64,000 nt of DNA from Brachybacterium ginsengisoli (GTDB taxonomy: Bacteria; Actinomycetota; Actinomycetes; Actinomycetales; Dermabacteraceae), in NCBI RefSeq assembly GCF_002407065.1, contig NZ_CP023564.1, positions 124,001-188,000 on the forward strand, read 5' to 3'. Position 1 is the first letter of the stretch. Every line of letters starts with the position of its first letter. This document shows, piece by piece, positions 24,512 through 33,051 of the stretch. Both the position numbers and the translations under genes were made by a program. The notes under the pieces were generated by a model. That model ran no database searches, had not been told where the DNA came from, and saw nothing but the letters and a program-made list of their open reading frames with translations.

Positions 24512-25303
24512 TCAGAGCGCCGGCGTCGCGAACCCGCCGTTGGAGTACAGCAGCTGGCCGCGGATCCAGGCGCCCCGCTCGGAGACGAGGAAGCGCACCA
24601 GGTCCGCGACGGTGTCCGTGCCTCCGAGGTGCCCGGCGGGAGTGGCCGCCGCCCCGGAGGCGCGGATCTCGTCGTCCATCCATCCGGTGTCGATCGGCCC
24701 GGGGTTGATCACGTTGGTGCGGATCCCGCGGTCGGCGAGCTCGTGCGTGCCGGCCAGGACCAGCCGGTCCAGCGCCCCCTTGGTGGAGCCGTAGGGGAGG
24801 TTGTGCACGGTGTGGTCGCTGGTCAGGGAGATGACCGCGCCGCCCGGGGTGTCCGTGCCGGGCTCGACCTGCTCGGCGAAGGCCTTCATCAGCAGCCAGG
24901 TGGCGCGCACGTTGACGGCGTAGTGGCGGTCGAAGCTCTCCACGGTGGTGTCCAGGATCGAGGAGTCCACCGACTCGCAGTGGCAGGTCACGAGCGCTCC
25001 CAGCGGGCCCAGCGCCTCGCGGGCGGCGGTGACGAGCGCGGGCGGGACCGCGGGGTCCTCGAGGTCGCCGGGCAGCAGCTCCACCCGTCGGCCGAGAGCG
25101 CGCAGCTCCTCGGCGAGCAGCTCGACATCCGCGTCCTCGCCCAGCACGCGGCGGTCATAGGGTGCGTGATAGCTCAGGGCCAGGTCGACACCGTCGGCGG
25201 CGAGGCCTCGGGCGATCGCCGCGGCGATCCCGCGACGCCGGCCCACGCCGGTGAGCAGGGCGGTGCGGGGCAGGACGGCGGCGGGCGAGGCGGAGGAGTG
25301 CAT
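24512..25303 (-). CDS. SDR family oxidoreductase
   Basis: A 263-residue SDR protein with an unusual Arg-rich cofactor loop TGVGRRRGIAAAIARGLA (about residues 16-33), the enoyl-reductase-like spacing seen in some 3-oxoacyl-ACP-reductase-like proteins. The active-site Tyr-x3-Lys is in LPYGSTKGALDRL, with a Ser/Thr-rich segment VISLTSDH ahead. The C-terminal ERGAWIRGQLLYSNGG is typical. ATG 25303 is chosen as giving the standard length. Convergent with the previous SDR gene, 72 bp apart; the gap holds only CT-rich sequence. Confidence 0.88.
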   Translation of the reverse strand: MHSSASPAAVLPRTALLTGVGRRRGIAAAIARGLAADGVDLALSYHAPYDRRVLGEDADVELLAEELRALGRRVELLPGDLEDPAVPPALVTAAREALGPLGALVTCHCESVDSSILDTTVESFDRHYAVNVRATWLLMKAFAEQVEPGTDTPGGAVISLTSDHTVHNLPYGSTKGALDRLVLAGTHELADRGIRTNVINPGPIDTGWMDDEIRASGAAATPAGHLGGTDTVADLVRFLVSERGAWIRGQLLYSNGGFATPAL

Positions 25304-25363
25304 GACGCCGACGCTAAGGTCGCCCGGCCGGTGGGGCAAGCGGATTTCTCGGCGTGCGCCAGG

Positions 25364-25921
25364 TCAGGCGGGCTCCGCGCCGTCCCACACCACGTGCCGG
25401 TCCTCGTCCAGGCGGGCGCCCTCGCTGGGTTCATGCGGCCGCTGCTGCCCGGAGTGCATCAGGTCGAGCACCTCGGCCCCGTGCTCGAGCAGCATGACAT
25501 CGGCGATCAGCCGTCGGTGGCATCGCCACCACACGGCCTCCGAGCACATCACCGCCGTCCGGGCGCGGGAGACGTCGGCTCGCAGCTCCTCCAGGCCCGC
25601 GCGGAACTCCTCGCTGCGGGTCCATCCGGCGTAGGCGCGGAACTGGGCGACGCGCCACCAGGTGTCGGGGGAGGCGGCCTCCTCCTCCGCGGTGAGTCGG
25701 CGCCGCCCGCCGAGCCGTTCGTCCCAGCGGTGCTCGATGCCGGCCTCGGTGCAGATCTCCTCGATCGCTCCGCGTGCAGCGGCGTCGTTCGTCCGGGAGC
25801 CGGGGTGGCGGCGCACGTCCACGAGCCGCGCGATGCCGGCGCCGGTGAGGAGGGCGGCGAGCTCTTCCCGCTCGAGCCGGCCGTGCCCGAGGGTGAGCAA
25901 TGTGCCGTGACCCCCGCTCAC
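25364..25921 (-). CDS. DUF488 family protein
   Basis: A 185-residue DUF488 protein. Diagnostic parts are the opening TLLTLGHGRLEREELAALL, the LVDVRRHPGSRTND segment, and the late AVMCSEAVWWRCHRRLIADVML with the conserved cysteine and CHR motif. The biochemical function of the family is unknown, though the conserved Cys/His/Arg set suggests catalysis. Start GTG 25921 overlaps the stop of the zinc-ribbon gene (GTGA), so it is the last gene of a four-gene minus-strand operon with overlapping ends. Confidence 0.85.
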   Translation of the reverse strand: MSGGHGTLLTLGHGRLEREELAALLTGAGIARLVDVRRHPGSRTNDAAARGAIEEICTEAGIEHRWDERLGGRRRLTAEEEAASPDTWWRVAQFRAYAGWTRSEEFRAGLEELRADVSRARTAVMCSEAVWWRCHRRLIADVMLLEHGAEVLDLMHSGQQRPHEPSEGARLDEDRHVVWDGAEPA

Positions 25922-26148
25922 GCCGTGGCGCTGGAGAGGCGCAGCGCGCCCGGATCGAACAGCTCGATCTTCCCGCACGAGGTGCAGGAGAGCACCGTGG
26001 CCTCCGGGCTGAACGCGTCCACGCCGAACAGGGTCGCGGTGCCGCTGCTCAGCACGATGTTCCGGGACCAGAACCATCCCTGGCCGCAGTGGCCGCAGGT
26101 CACGGTGCGCTCGCCCGCGACCGCCCAGACGGGCTCATTCGTCGACAT
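25918..26148 (-). CDS. Small zinc-ribbon protein
   Basis: A 76-residue protein with two CxxC knuckles, TCGHCGQGWF (near residue 17) and SCTSCGKIEL (near residue 54), separated by 32 residues, forming a zinc ribbon. Its start overlaps the cysteine hydrolase gene by 14 bp and its stop overlaps DUF488 by 4 bp, so it is certainly part of the same transcript. The ribbon may bind nucleic acid or act as an adaptor for one of the two enzymes. No closer family is recognised. Confidence 0.75.
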   Translation of the reverse strand: MSTNEPVWAVAGERTVTCGHCGQGWFWSRNIVLSSGTATLFGVDAFSPEATVLSCTSCGKIELFDPGALRLSSATA

Positions 26149-26740
26149 CGTCGGTCCTCCCGCAGATCGGCTCCGCGCCGCCGAGGAGGGCGGTGGTGGT
26201 CAGGTCCACCTGGGGCGGGAACAGCCCCAGGGTGTGCAGCGCGGCCGCGCCGTTCTCGGCGCTCGAGGGCGCGCAGGCGTCGGCGACCACGCTGACGCGG
26301 GCGCCGGCGTCGGCCGCGGCGAGCACGGTGGTGATCACGCAGCAGTCCGTGGAGACCCCGGCGACCAGCAGGTGGGGTGCGGGGCCGACGATCCCGGCGA
26401 GCTGCGGCCCCCACTTCCCGAAGCTCGGCTCGTCCACGGTGGCATGGGCGGTGAGCGCTGCGGCGCCGTCCACCAGCTCGTAGAGCGGATCGGTGGCGGG
26501 GACGTCCGCGAAGGGCCAGGCGCGGAAGTACTCGCCCCAGGCGGTGGAGCGGTCGGCGGTGGGCAGCCAGCGGCTGACCAGGGTGCGCTCGGGACCCACC
26601 TGCTCGGCGAGCTGCCGGATCCGGGGCCAGGCCTCCGCCCAGAACGGCGAGGCCCAGTCCGAGTCGGGGGCGGCGAAGATCCGCTGCGGGTCCACGATCA
26701 GCAGCCAGGGCGCCGGGTGCGGCTCAGGAGCAGGGGGCAT
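26135..26740 (-). CDS. Isochorismatase-like cysteine hydrolase
   Basis: A 201-residue cysteine hydrolase of the isochorismatase/nicotinamidase superfamily. The triad is visible: Asp17 in LLIVDPQR, Lys109 in SFGKWG and the nucleophilic Cys134 in GVSTDCCVITTVL, with the cis-peptide region GVST before it. The insert and absence of nicotinamidase metal ligands favour a generic amidase/hydrolase. It overlaps the EamA gene by 17 bp and the zinc-ribbon gene by 14 bp. Substrate unknown. Confidence 0.88.
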   Translation of the reverse strand: MPPAPEPHPAPWLLIVDPQRIFAAPDSDWASPFWAEAWPRIRQLAEQVGPERTLVSRWLPTADRSTAWGEYFRAWPFADVPATDPLYELVDGAAALTAHATVDEPSFGKWGPQLAGIVGPAPHLLVAGVSTDCCVITTVLAAADAGARVSVVADACAPSSAENGAAALHTLGLFPPQVDLTTTALLGGAEPICGRTDDVDE

Positions 26741-27707
26741 GGGCGGGGTCCTCTCCGGGGTGGGCCTCGGGGCACGGCGGGGTCGACGTGGGCTCAGGGT
26801 AGTCCGCCCGGCGCCGGGAGCGGAGCGCGGCGATGATCGCCGGCCCCACGGCGGAACCCGCCCCGACCAGGCACAGGCAACCGCCCACGATCGCGAGCGG
26901 CGGCGGCACCTCCGCCAGGAGCAGCCAGGCCAGCAGCAGGGTGAGGGCCGGCACCAGCAGGGAGGAGGAGCTCAGCAGGCCCGCCCCGGTGTGGGTCAGG
27001 GCGTACCCCCACAGCAGGAACGCGAGGGCGGTGGGGAACACTCCGAGGTACAGCACTCCGAGCACCGCGTCGAGCGGGGCCGCCCGCAGCTCGGTCGCCA
27101 GGGCCGGGGCGAAGGGAACGGTCGCGAGCGCCCCGGCGAGCACGCCGATCACCGTCATCGAGGTGGAGTCGACGTGGGCCAGCAGCAGCTTCTGGGCGAG
27201 CACGCTGCCGGCATAGAACAGGGCCGCCAGCAGGCCCAGCACCACGCCCAGACCGGAGAGCCCGCCGGTGGAGGCCCCCACCGAGATCAGCACGATGCCG
27301 CTGAAGGCGACCAGCACCCCGGCGAGCAGCCGCACCGAGAGGCCCTCGCCGAGCAGCAGCCCGGAGACCACGGCGACGATCAGCGGGGCGAGGTTGACGA
27401 GCATCGCGGTGGTGGCGGCGTCGAGGAACAGCTCGGCGGCGCTGAGGACCACGAGGTAGGCCGCGAACCAGGCGACGCCCCAGCCCAGCACCGCCGCCCA
27501 CAGCCGCAGGCTCCGCGGCATCCGGACCCTGCCCAGGGCCAGCAGGAGCAGCAGCACGATCGAGGCGGCGACCACGCGCAGCAGCGTCATCGCCCCGGGG
27601 GAGAAGTCGTTCCCGGCCACGCGGATCACGAGGAAGGACGAGGCCCACATGAGCAGCACCCCGCTCGCGGCGAGCCACGGCAGGGCGGGGTGGGAGGGGA
27701 CGCGCAT
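26724..27707 (-). CDS. EamA/DMT family transporter
   Basis: A 327-residue membrane protein with ten predicted helices in two EamA repeats. The first repeat includes LLMWASSFLVIRVAGNDFSPGAMTLLRVVAAS, the second YAGSVLAQKLLLAHVDSTSMTVIGVLAG and LLAWLLLAEVPPPLAIVGG. Members mostly export metabolites such as amino acids or purines. A Pro-rich 30-residue C-terminal tail overlaps the hydrolase gene. It is the promoter-proximal gene of the EamA-hydrolase-ribbon-DUF488 operon; the co-occurrence with a hydrolase hints at detoxification or export of a shared compound. Confidence 0.87.
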   Translation of the reverse strand: MRVPSHPALPWLAASGVLLMWASSFLVIRVAGNDFSPGAMTLLRVVAASIVLLLLLALGRVRMPRSLRLWAAVLGWGVAWFAAYLVVLSAAELFLDAATTAMLVNLAPLIVAVVSGLLLGEGLSVRLLAGVLVAFSGIVLISVGASTGGLSGLGVVLGLLAALFYAGSVLAQKLLLAHVDSTSMTVIGVLAGALATVPFAPALATELRAAPLDAVLGVLYLGVFPTALAFLLWGYALTHTGAGLLSSSSLLVPALTLLLAWLLLAEVPPPLAIVGGCLCLVGAGSAVGPAIIAALRSRRRADYPEPTSTPPCPEAHPGEDPAHAPCS

Positions 27708-27778
27708 GGGTCCATCGTGGACCCTGCGACCCGGCCACGGCCAGCGCTGTTCAGGGTCGGCGGATCAGCCGTCGAGGG

Positions 27779-29290
27779 TCAGCGACCCTCCTGCGCCCGG
27801 ATCCTCCCGCGACGCGCGAACCAGGTCACCCCGAAGCCGAGCACCAGCGCGAGCAGCACGCCGATGTTCGAGTACGCCCAGTTCCCGTCCCAGGAGGAGC
27901 CGGCCGGATCGTCCACGAAGGTGCCCAGGCCCAGCGGCTCGAGCAGATAGCCCTGCCAGTTGTTCCACGGCGCGGCGTCGGCGAAGGAGTTCACCACCAG
28001 GCCCCAGCCCAGGACCGAGGCGACCACCATGGTGAGGATCGAGGTCCAGTCGAAGGCGCCGTAGCGCCCGGCCGGGTCGAACAGGGCCTGTTCGTCGTAG
28101 TCCGCCCGGCGGCTGAGGATGTCGGCGATGAGGATGCCGGCCCACGCGGCGATCGGCACGCCGAGGGTGATGAGGAAGCTCTGGAAGGGGCCGATGAAGC
28201 TGGTCGCGAAGAACGCCACCCAGATGGTGCCGGCCGTGAGGATCACGCCGTCCACCGCGGCGGCGGCCGGGCGCGGGATCCGGATCCCGAGGCTGATCAG
28301 CGTGAGCCCCGAGGAGTAGATGCCCAGCACCGCGCCGGAGACGAGGGTCAGCACGGCGACGATCCAGAACGGGATCAGCGCCCACAGCGGCAGGATCGTC
28401 ACCAGCGCACCGATCGGATCGCCCTCGATCGCCGCGTTCAGCGCCGGGTCGGAGCCGGCCAGCAGCAGGCCGAAGATCACCAGCACCACCGGGGCGGCCG
28501 CACCGCCCACGGTGTTCCACAGCACGATCGACCCGTCGGACGCCGTGCGCTTCTGGTACCGCGACCAGTCCGCCGCGATGTTGATCCAGCCCAGGCCGAA
28601 GCCGGTCATCACCATCACCAGCGCGCCGATCATCGCCTGCGGGGAGCCCGACGGGGCGGAGAGCACGGCGCCGAGGTCGATGTGCGGAATCGTGAGGACC
28701 ATGAACAGGACGGTCATGGCGCCGGTCGCCCAGGTCAGGATCGACTGGAGCTTCATGATCGTGTGATAGCCGAGCACGCTCGCGCCCACGATCAGGGCCG
28801 CGATGAGGATCGCCGCGATGACGGTGACGGCCCGCCCCGAGGCGAGGCCCAGCACGTCGAACACGGTCGCGGTGGCGAGCACCGCGGAGATCGCGAGCGA
28901 GGTCTCCCAGCCGATCGAGGTCAGCCACGAGACGATGCCGGGGACCTTCTGGCCGTGCACGCCGAAGGCCGCGCGCGAGAGCACCATCGTCGGCGCGCTG
29001 CCGCGCTTGCCCGCGATCGCGATCAGTCCGCACAGCGCGAAGCTGATGATGATGCCGAGCACCGCGACGACCGTGGCCTGCAGGAAGCTGATGCCGAAGC
29101 CCAGCAGGTACGAGCCGTAGCTCATCCCGAACACGGAGACGTTCGCGGCGAACCACGGCCAGACCAGATCGCGGGGCTTCGCGGTCCGCTCGGACTCGGC
29201 GATGATCTCGATGCCGGCGGTCTCGATCACCCCGGCGCCGCCGACGGGGGCCGACGGGGCGGGGGCGGGCGTGCTGTCAGGGGATGTCAT
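27779..29290 (-). CDS. NCS1 family purine/cytosine permease
   Basis: A 503-residue membrane protein with about 12 helices of the nucleobase:cation symporter-1 family. The N-terminal cytoplasmic part is followed by WPWFAANVSVFGMSYGSYLLGFGISFLQA, the GKRGSAPTMVLSRAAFGVHG signature of NCS1, and GFGLGWINIAADWSRY in the middle. The typical substrates are cytosine, purines, allantoin or hydantoin. ATG 29290 has CCGGAG upstream. The gene is separated by 71 bp from the downstream EamA operon in the same direction and is divergent from FUSC. Confidence 0.9.
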   Translation of the reverse strand: MTSPDSTPAPAPSAPVGGAGVIETAGIEIIAESERTAKPRDLVWPWFAANVSVFGMSYGSYLLGFGISFLQATVVAVLGIIISFALCGLIAIAGKRGSAPTMVLSRAAFGVHGQKVPGIVSWLTSIGWETSLAISAVLATATVFDVLGLASGRAVTVIAAILIAALIVGASVLGYHTIMKLQSILTWATGAMTVLFMVLTIPHIDLGAVLSAPSGSPQAMIGALVMVMTGFGLGWINIAADWSRYQKRTASDGSIVLWNTVGGAAAPVVLVIFGLLLAGSDPALNAAIEGDPIGALVTILPLWALIPFWIVAVLTLVSGAVLGIYSSGLTLISLGIRIPRPAAAAVDGVILTAGTIWVAFFATSFIGPFQSFLITLGVPIAAWAGILIADILSRRADYDEQALFDPAGRYGAFDWTSILTMVVASVLGWGLVVNSFADAAPWNNWQGYLLEPLGLGTFVDDPAGSSWDGNWAYSNIGVLLALVLGFGVTWFARRGRIRAQEGR

Positions 29291-29330
29291 GACGGCTCCG
29301 GGGGAGGAGGCCCGGCCGGGGCCGGGCGAC

Positions 29331-29394
29331 GGGATGCAGCGGGAACGGGATGCGGCGGGAATGGGATGCAGGACGAACGGGGTGCAGGACGAAC
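29331..29394. repeat. 16-bp tandem repeat, 4 copies
   Basis: Four units (GGGATGCAGCGGGAAC, then diverging copies ending GGACGAAC) lie in the 282-bp divergent promoter region between the NCS1 permease and FUSC genes. No other signal is clear in that region. Confidence 0.88.
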
Positions 29395-29572
29395 TGGGTG
29401 GATTGTCCCACCTGCAGCCGGATCCCGGGGGCTCGGGAGCGGACCGGGCCCTACTCTGGAGGGTGCGCCCCTCGCGGCGCCCCGAGGACGCCCGCCCGTC
29501 CCCGTCGACCACCGCCACCAGCGCAGGGACGGTCCGCGGCCGGTGCCGCGGTGCCGCCTCGGAAGGAGCACC

Positions 29573-30649
29573 GTGCCCGCAGCACCCCCTCGGATCCAGG
29601 ACTCGGTGCGGCGCCTGGTGAGCCTCGGCCCGAGCCGCGTGGACCATGTCCCGGCTCTGAGGATCTCGCTCGGGCTCGCCCTCCCGCTGACGGTGCTGCT
29701 GCTGACGGGGCGCATCGAGTGGGCGATGTACGTGGGCTTCGGCGCCTTCACCGGCATCTACTCCCGCTACGAGCCCACGGCCCTGCGGTTCCGTCGGCAG
29801 TCGACGGCCGGGGTGATGCTGGTGGTCTGCGTGACCCTCGGCGCCTCCCTCGCCCAGCTCGGCGAGGTGCTGCCGCCGGTCGCGGAGTCGTGGACCACGC
29901 TGATGGTCTCCGCGGTGGTGGCCGGGCTCGCCGCGACCCTCGTGATGGTCGCGGGGCTCAAGCCCGGCGGGGCGATCTTCCCGCTGTTCGCGATCGCCGC
30001 GATCGGCGCCGCCCCTCCCGCCGCCCCGATCTGGGTGGCCCTGCTGGTCTCGGCCTCCGCGGCGGCGCTGTGCGTGGGGCTGGGGCTGCTGGGCCACTGG
30101 GCGGGGGAGCGCCACCCGGGCGCGGGCACCGATCCGCCGCGCGAGCGGTGGACGCGGGGCCAGATGGTCTCCGAGTTCGCGCGCTTCGCGGCGGTCGCCG
30201 CCGTGGCGGGCGCCGTGGGCCTCGCCTCCGGGCTGCCCTACCCGTACTGGGCGCAGATCGCGGCGATCACGCTGCTCACCCCGCCCGGGCGGACCCTCCA
30301 GGTGGAGCGGGGGCTGCAGCGCGTGATCGGGACCGTCCTCGGCATCGGCACCACCGCGTTCCTGCTGTCCTTCCCCGCCGAGCCCTGGCAGCTGGTGGCA
30401 TGGGTGGTGATCCTGCAGTTCCTCGCCGAGATGTACGTGCTGCGCAACTACGCCTTCGCGCTGCTGTTCATCACGCCGCTCGCCCTGCTCATGGTGCAGC
30501 TCGGCCACCCGCAGCCCGTGGGGCCGATGCTCGCCGCGCGCGTGCTGGAGACGGCGATCGGCGCCGTGGTGGGCATCGCCGGCGTGGTGCTGGTGGCGCT
30601 GTGGGACCGCCGGGCGACCGCCCGTGCCTCGGTCCCGGAGCGGGTCTGA
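29573..30649 (+). CDS. FUSC family membrane protein
   Basis: A 358-residue membrane protein of the fusaric-acid-resistance-like (FUSC/aromatic acid exporter) family. Two blocks of short helices are visible, the first starting ALRISLGLALPLTVLLLTGRIEWAMYVGFGAFTGIYSRYEP and the second YPYWAQIAAITLLTPPGRTLQVERGLQRVIGTVLG, the latter being the family signature. Start GTG 29573 has GGAAGGAGCACC before it; longer upstream frames are spurious. Its substrate is unknown. It is divergent from the permease gene with the tandem repeat in their shared promoter. Confidence 0.87.
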   Translation: MPAAPPRIQDSVRRLVSLGPSRVDHVPALRISLGLALPLTVLLLTGRIEWAMYVGFGAFTGIYSRYEPTALRFRRQSTAGVMLVVCVTLGASLAQLGEVLPPVAESWTTLMVSAVVAGLAATLVMVAGLKPGGAIFPLFAIAAIGAAPPAAPIWVALLVSASAAALCVGLGLLGHWAGERHPGAGTDPPRERWTRGQMVSEFARFAAVAAVAGAVGLASGLPYPYWAQIAAITLLTPPGRTLQVERGLQRVIGTVLGIGTTAFLLSFPAEPWQLVAWVVILQFLAEMYVLRNYAFALLFITPLALLMVQLGHPQPVGPMLAARVLETAIGAVVGIAGVVLVALWDRRATARASVPERV

Positions 30650-30730
30650 CCGGCGCCCGCTGACCCGGCGCCGCCTCTCGGAGGGCGAACATCGCTGGGA
30701 GCCGGGCCGGCGGGACCGTACCGTCGGCCC

Positions 30731-31561
30731 ATGAGCGACCAGGATGCAGCGGCCGGCAGCCGCCCCACCTACACCCACGGCTACGGCGCCGCCGTGCTCG
30801 GCAGCCACCGCCACCGCACCGCCGAGAACTCCGCCGCGCACCTCCTGCCCCACCTGCGCCCGAGCCAGCGCCTGCTCGACGTGGGCAGCGGGGCCGGGAC
30901 CATCACGGCGGGCCTGGCGCGGATCGTCGGCCCCGAGAACGTGACCGCGCTGGAGGTCTCGGAGGACGCCGCCGCCCTCACCCGCACGGAGCTCGCCTCC
31001 CAGGGGCTGGACGGCGTGGAGGTGGTGGTCGGGGACGCGCATGCGCTGGACCTCGCCGCGGACTCCTTCGACGTGGTCCACGCCCACCAGGTCCTCCAGC
31101 ACGTGGCCGATCCGGTGCGCGCCCTCGCCGAGCTCCGCCGGATCACCCGCCCGGGCGGGATCGTCGCCGTGCGCGACAGCGACTACGAGGGCTTCCGCTG
31201 GTGGCCCGCCCTGCCGGAGCTGGACCGGTGGCTCGAGCTGTACCTGCGGGCCGCCCGGGCGAACGGCGGCACCCCGGACGCCGGCCGACGCCTGCTGGCG
31301 TGGGCGCACGAGGCCGGGTTCCGGGACGTCACCGCCACCGCCTCCACGCACCTGTACGCGGACGATGAGGGGCGGGAGAGCTGGGGCGCCACCTGGTCGG
31401 GTCGGATCGTGGCGGATCCGCTCGCCGCGCAGCTCGAGCGCGAGGGCTGGGCCGACGCCGCCGCCCGGGAGGAGATCGCGGAGGGGTTCCGCCGCTGGGC
31501 CGCGGACCCTGACGGCTGGTTCTGCCTGCTGCACGGCGAGATCATCGCCCGGGTGGACTGA
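30731..31561 (+). CDS. Class I SAM-dependent methyltransferase
   Basis: A 276-residue methyltransferase. The SAM site is LLDVGSGAGTITAGLARIV (about residues 48-66), followed by the acidic ALEVSEDAAALTR and DAHALDLAADSFDVVHAHQVLQHVADP, the usual post-motifs of UbiE/COQ5-type enzymes. TACCGT (30719-30724) ends 6 nt before the ATG with no ribosome site, indicating a leaderless mRNA. Substrate unknown; a small aromatic or lipid quinone is possible. Confidence 0.9.
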   Translation: MSDQDAAAGSRPTYTHGYGAAVLGSHRHRTAENSAAHLLPHLRPSQRLLDVGSGAGTITAGLARIVGPENVTALEVSEDAAALTRTELASQGLDGVEVVVGDAHALDLAADSFDVVHAHQVLQHVADPVRALAELRRITRPGGIVAVRDSDYEGFRWWPALPELDRWLELYLRAARANGGTPDAGRRLLAWAHEAGFRDVTATASTHLYADDEGRESWGATWSGRIVADPLAAQLEREGWADAAAREEIAEGFRRWAADPDGWFCLLHGEIIARVD

Positions 31562-31592
31562 CCCGCCCGCCGCACGGCAGGCGCCCCGCGCC

Positions 31593-32528
31593 TCACACCG
31601 CGATGAGCACGATCCCGACCAGCACCACCGCGGCCCCCAGCAGGCGCCGCGCCGGATCGGGCTCCCGGAACAGCCACCACGCCAGCAGCGAGCCCACCAC
31701 GATGCTCGACTCCCGGGCGGGGGCCACGAGCGAGACCGGCGCGGTGCGCATCGCCTCGAGCACCAGCACGTAGGCGAGCGGGGAGAGCAGCGCGACCACG
31801 ACGATCTCGCGCTGGTGGGTGCGCAGCACGGTCCGCAGGTCCTCGCGGTGGCGGCGCAGCAGGGTGGGCGTCATCAGCAGCACCTGCCACAGGCAGCTGA
31901 GCAGGAAGTAGATCAGCGGCGGCTGCTCCAGCGCGGTCACGCTCCAGCTGTCCCACAGCGTGTAGGCCGCGATCGCCAGGCCCGTCGCCCCGCCCCAGAG
32001 CAGACCCGAGCGCACCCCGTGCCGCCCGGTGCTCGACCGACCGGTCGCCACCACCACGATCCCGGCGATCACCACGAGCGCCCCGAGCAGGGCCGCCCAC
32101 CCGGGTCGCTCCCCGAGCACCAGGATCGCCACCGCCATGCTCAGCACCGGGCCCACCCCGCGGGCCACCGGGTAGACGACGCCGAGGTCGGCGCGGGCAT
32201 AGCCCGTCTGGAGGGCGAGCTGGTAGGCGATGTGCAGCACCCCGGAGACCAGCGGCGAGAGGACCAGGGCGGGGGAGAGCTCCGCACCGCTCGCCCGCAG
32301 CGTGAGCAGCGCCAGCGGCGCCCACAGCAGCACCGAGGCGGCGTCGTAGCTCCACACGAAGGCGAAGCCGCCGGTGCGCACCCGCTTGGCGGCGATGTTC
32401 CACAGCGCATGGCAGAGTGCTGCCACGAGCACCATCGTCAGGGCGAGGGTGCTCACCGGGCGGTCCCGTGCCGGAAGCTCATCGCTCCAGTCTCCCGCGG
32501 AGTGCGGAGCGGGGCTCGACAGGTCCAT
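31593..32528 (-). CDS. EamA/DMT family transporter
   Basis: A 311-residue DMT transporter with ten helices. Repeat one includes LCHALWNIAAKRVRTGGFAFVWSYDAASVLLWAPLAL, repeat two GGATGLAIAAYTLWDSWSV and PVSLVAPARESSIVVGSLLAWWLFREPDPARRLLGA, the AARE-type signature of the family. The first 25 residues before VSTLALTM are hydrophilic and atypical, so a GTG at 32453 may be the true start. Convergent with the methyltransferase gene and divergent from DoxX. Likely a metabolite exporter. Confidence 0.85.
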   Translation of the reverse strand: MDLSSPAPHSAGDWSDELPARDRPVSTLALTMVLVAALCHALWNIAAKRVRTGGFAFVWSYDAASVLLWAPLALLTLRASGAELSPALVLSPLVSGVLHIAYQLALQTGYARADLGVVYPVARGVGPVLSMAVAILVLGERPGWAALLGALVVIAGIVVVATGRSSTGRHGVRSGLLWGGATGLAIAAYTLWDSWSVTALEQPPLIYFLLSCLWQVLLMTPTLLRRHREDLRTVLRTHQREIVVVALLSPLAYVLVLEAMRTAPVSLVAPARESSIVVGSLLAWWLFREPDPARRLLGAAVVLVGIVLIAV

Positions 32529-32581
32529 GGCCCCCCGGTATCGTTGAAAACGAAATCAGATCACAGTCGAAAGGCTCTCTC

Positions 32582-33001
32582 ATGTCCCTCAGCACTGCCG
32601 TCCTCCGCGCCGTCCCCGGCGCCTTCATCCTCAACTCCGGCATCGGCAAGCTCGGCCTGCCCGCAGAGGTGGCCGCCGGCCTGCAGGGAATGGCCGCCCA
32701 GGGCGTGCCGCCGCTGGGGAAGATGACCCCGGAGCAGTTCGCGAAGTTCCTCAGCTACGGCGAGATCGCCGTGGGCGCCTCCCTGCTGCTGCCCTTCGTG
32801 CCCACCCGCGTCGCGGGCCTCGGCCTGGCCGCCTTCTCCGGCTCCCTGGTGTCGATGTACCTGCGCACCCCCGGGATGACCGAGTCCGACGGCGTGCGCC
32901 CCACCCAGGACGGCACCCCGATCGCCAAGGACACCTGGCTGCTCGCGATCGCCGCGGCGCTGCTGCTTGTCGGCGGCGGCAAGGCCTCCGCCGACCGCTG
33001 A
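32582..33001 (+). CDS. DoxX-like membrane protein
   Basis: A 139-residue protein with about three to four hydrophobic helices: VPGAFILNSGIGKLGLP, EIAVGASLLLPFVPTRVAGLGLAAFSGSLVSMYL and WLLAIAAALLLVGGG. This is the small DoxX/DUF4267 type. GAAAGG precedes the ATG. Its promoter region contains TCGTT-GAA-AACGA (32541-32553), an AT-rich inverted repeat that stands out and may be an operator shared with the divergent EamA gene. Some DoxX proteins partner with thiol or redox systems, but no partner is adjacent. Confidence 0.78.
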   Translation: MSLSTAVLRAVPGAFILNSGIGKLGLPAEVAAGLQGMAAQGVPPLGKMTPEQFAKFLSYGEIAVGASLLLPFVPTRVAGLGLAAFSGSLVSMYLRTPGMTESDGVRPTQDGTPIAKDTWLLAIAAALLLVGGGKASADR

Positions 33002-33051
33002 GCCGGGCGCGCCACCGCTTCGACGAGGGCCGGCGGCGCGATGATGGGCCG

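Noticed and set aside
27779..31534. A 1251-codon minus-strand frame
   Set aside because: Only its last third is the real NCS1 permease (start ATG 29290); the rest is antisense to FUSC and the methyltransferase.
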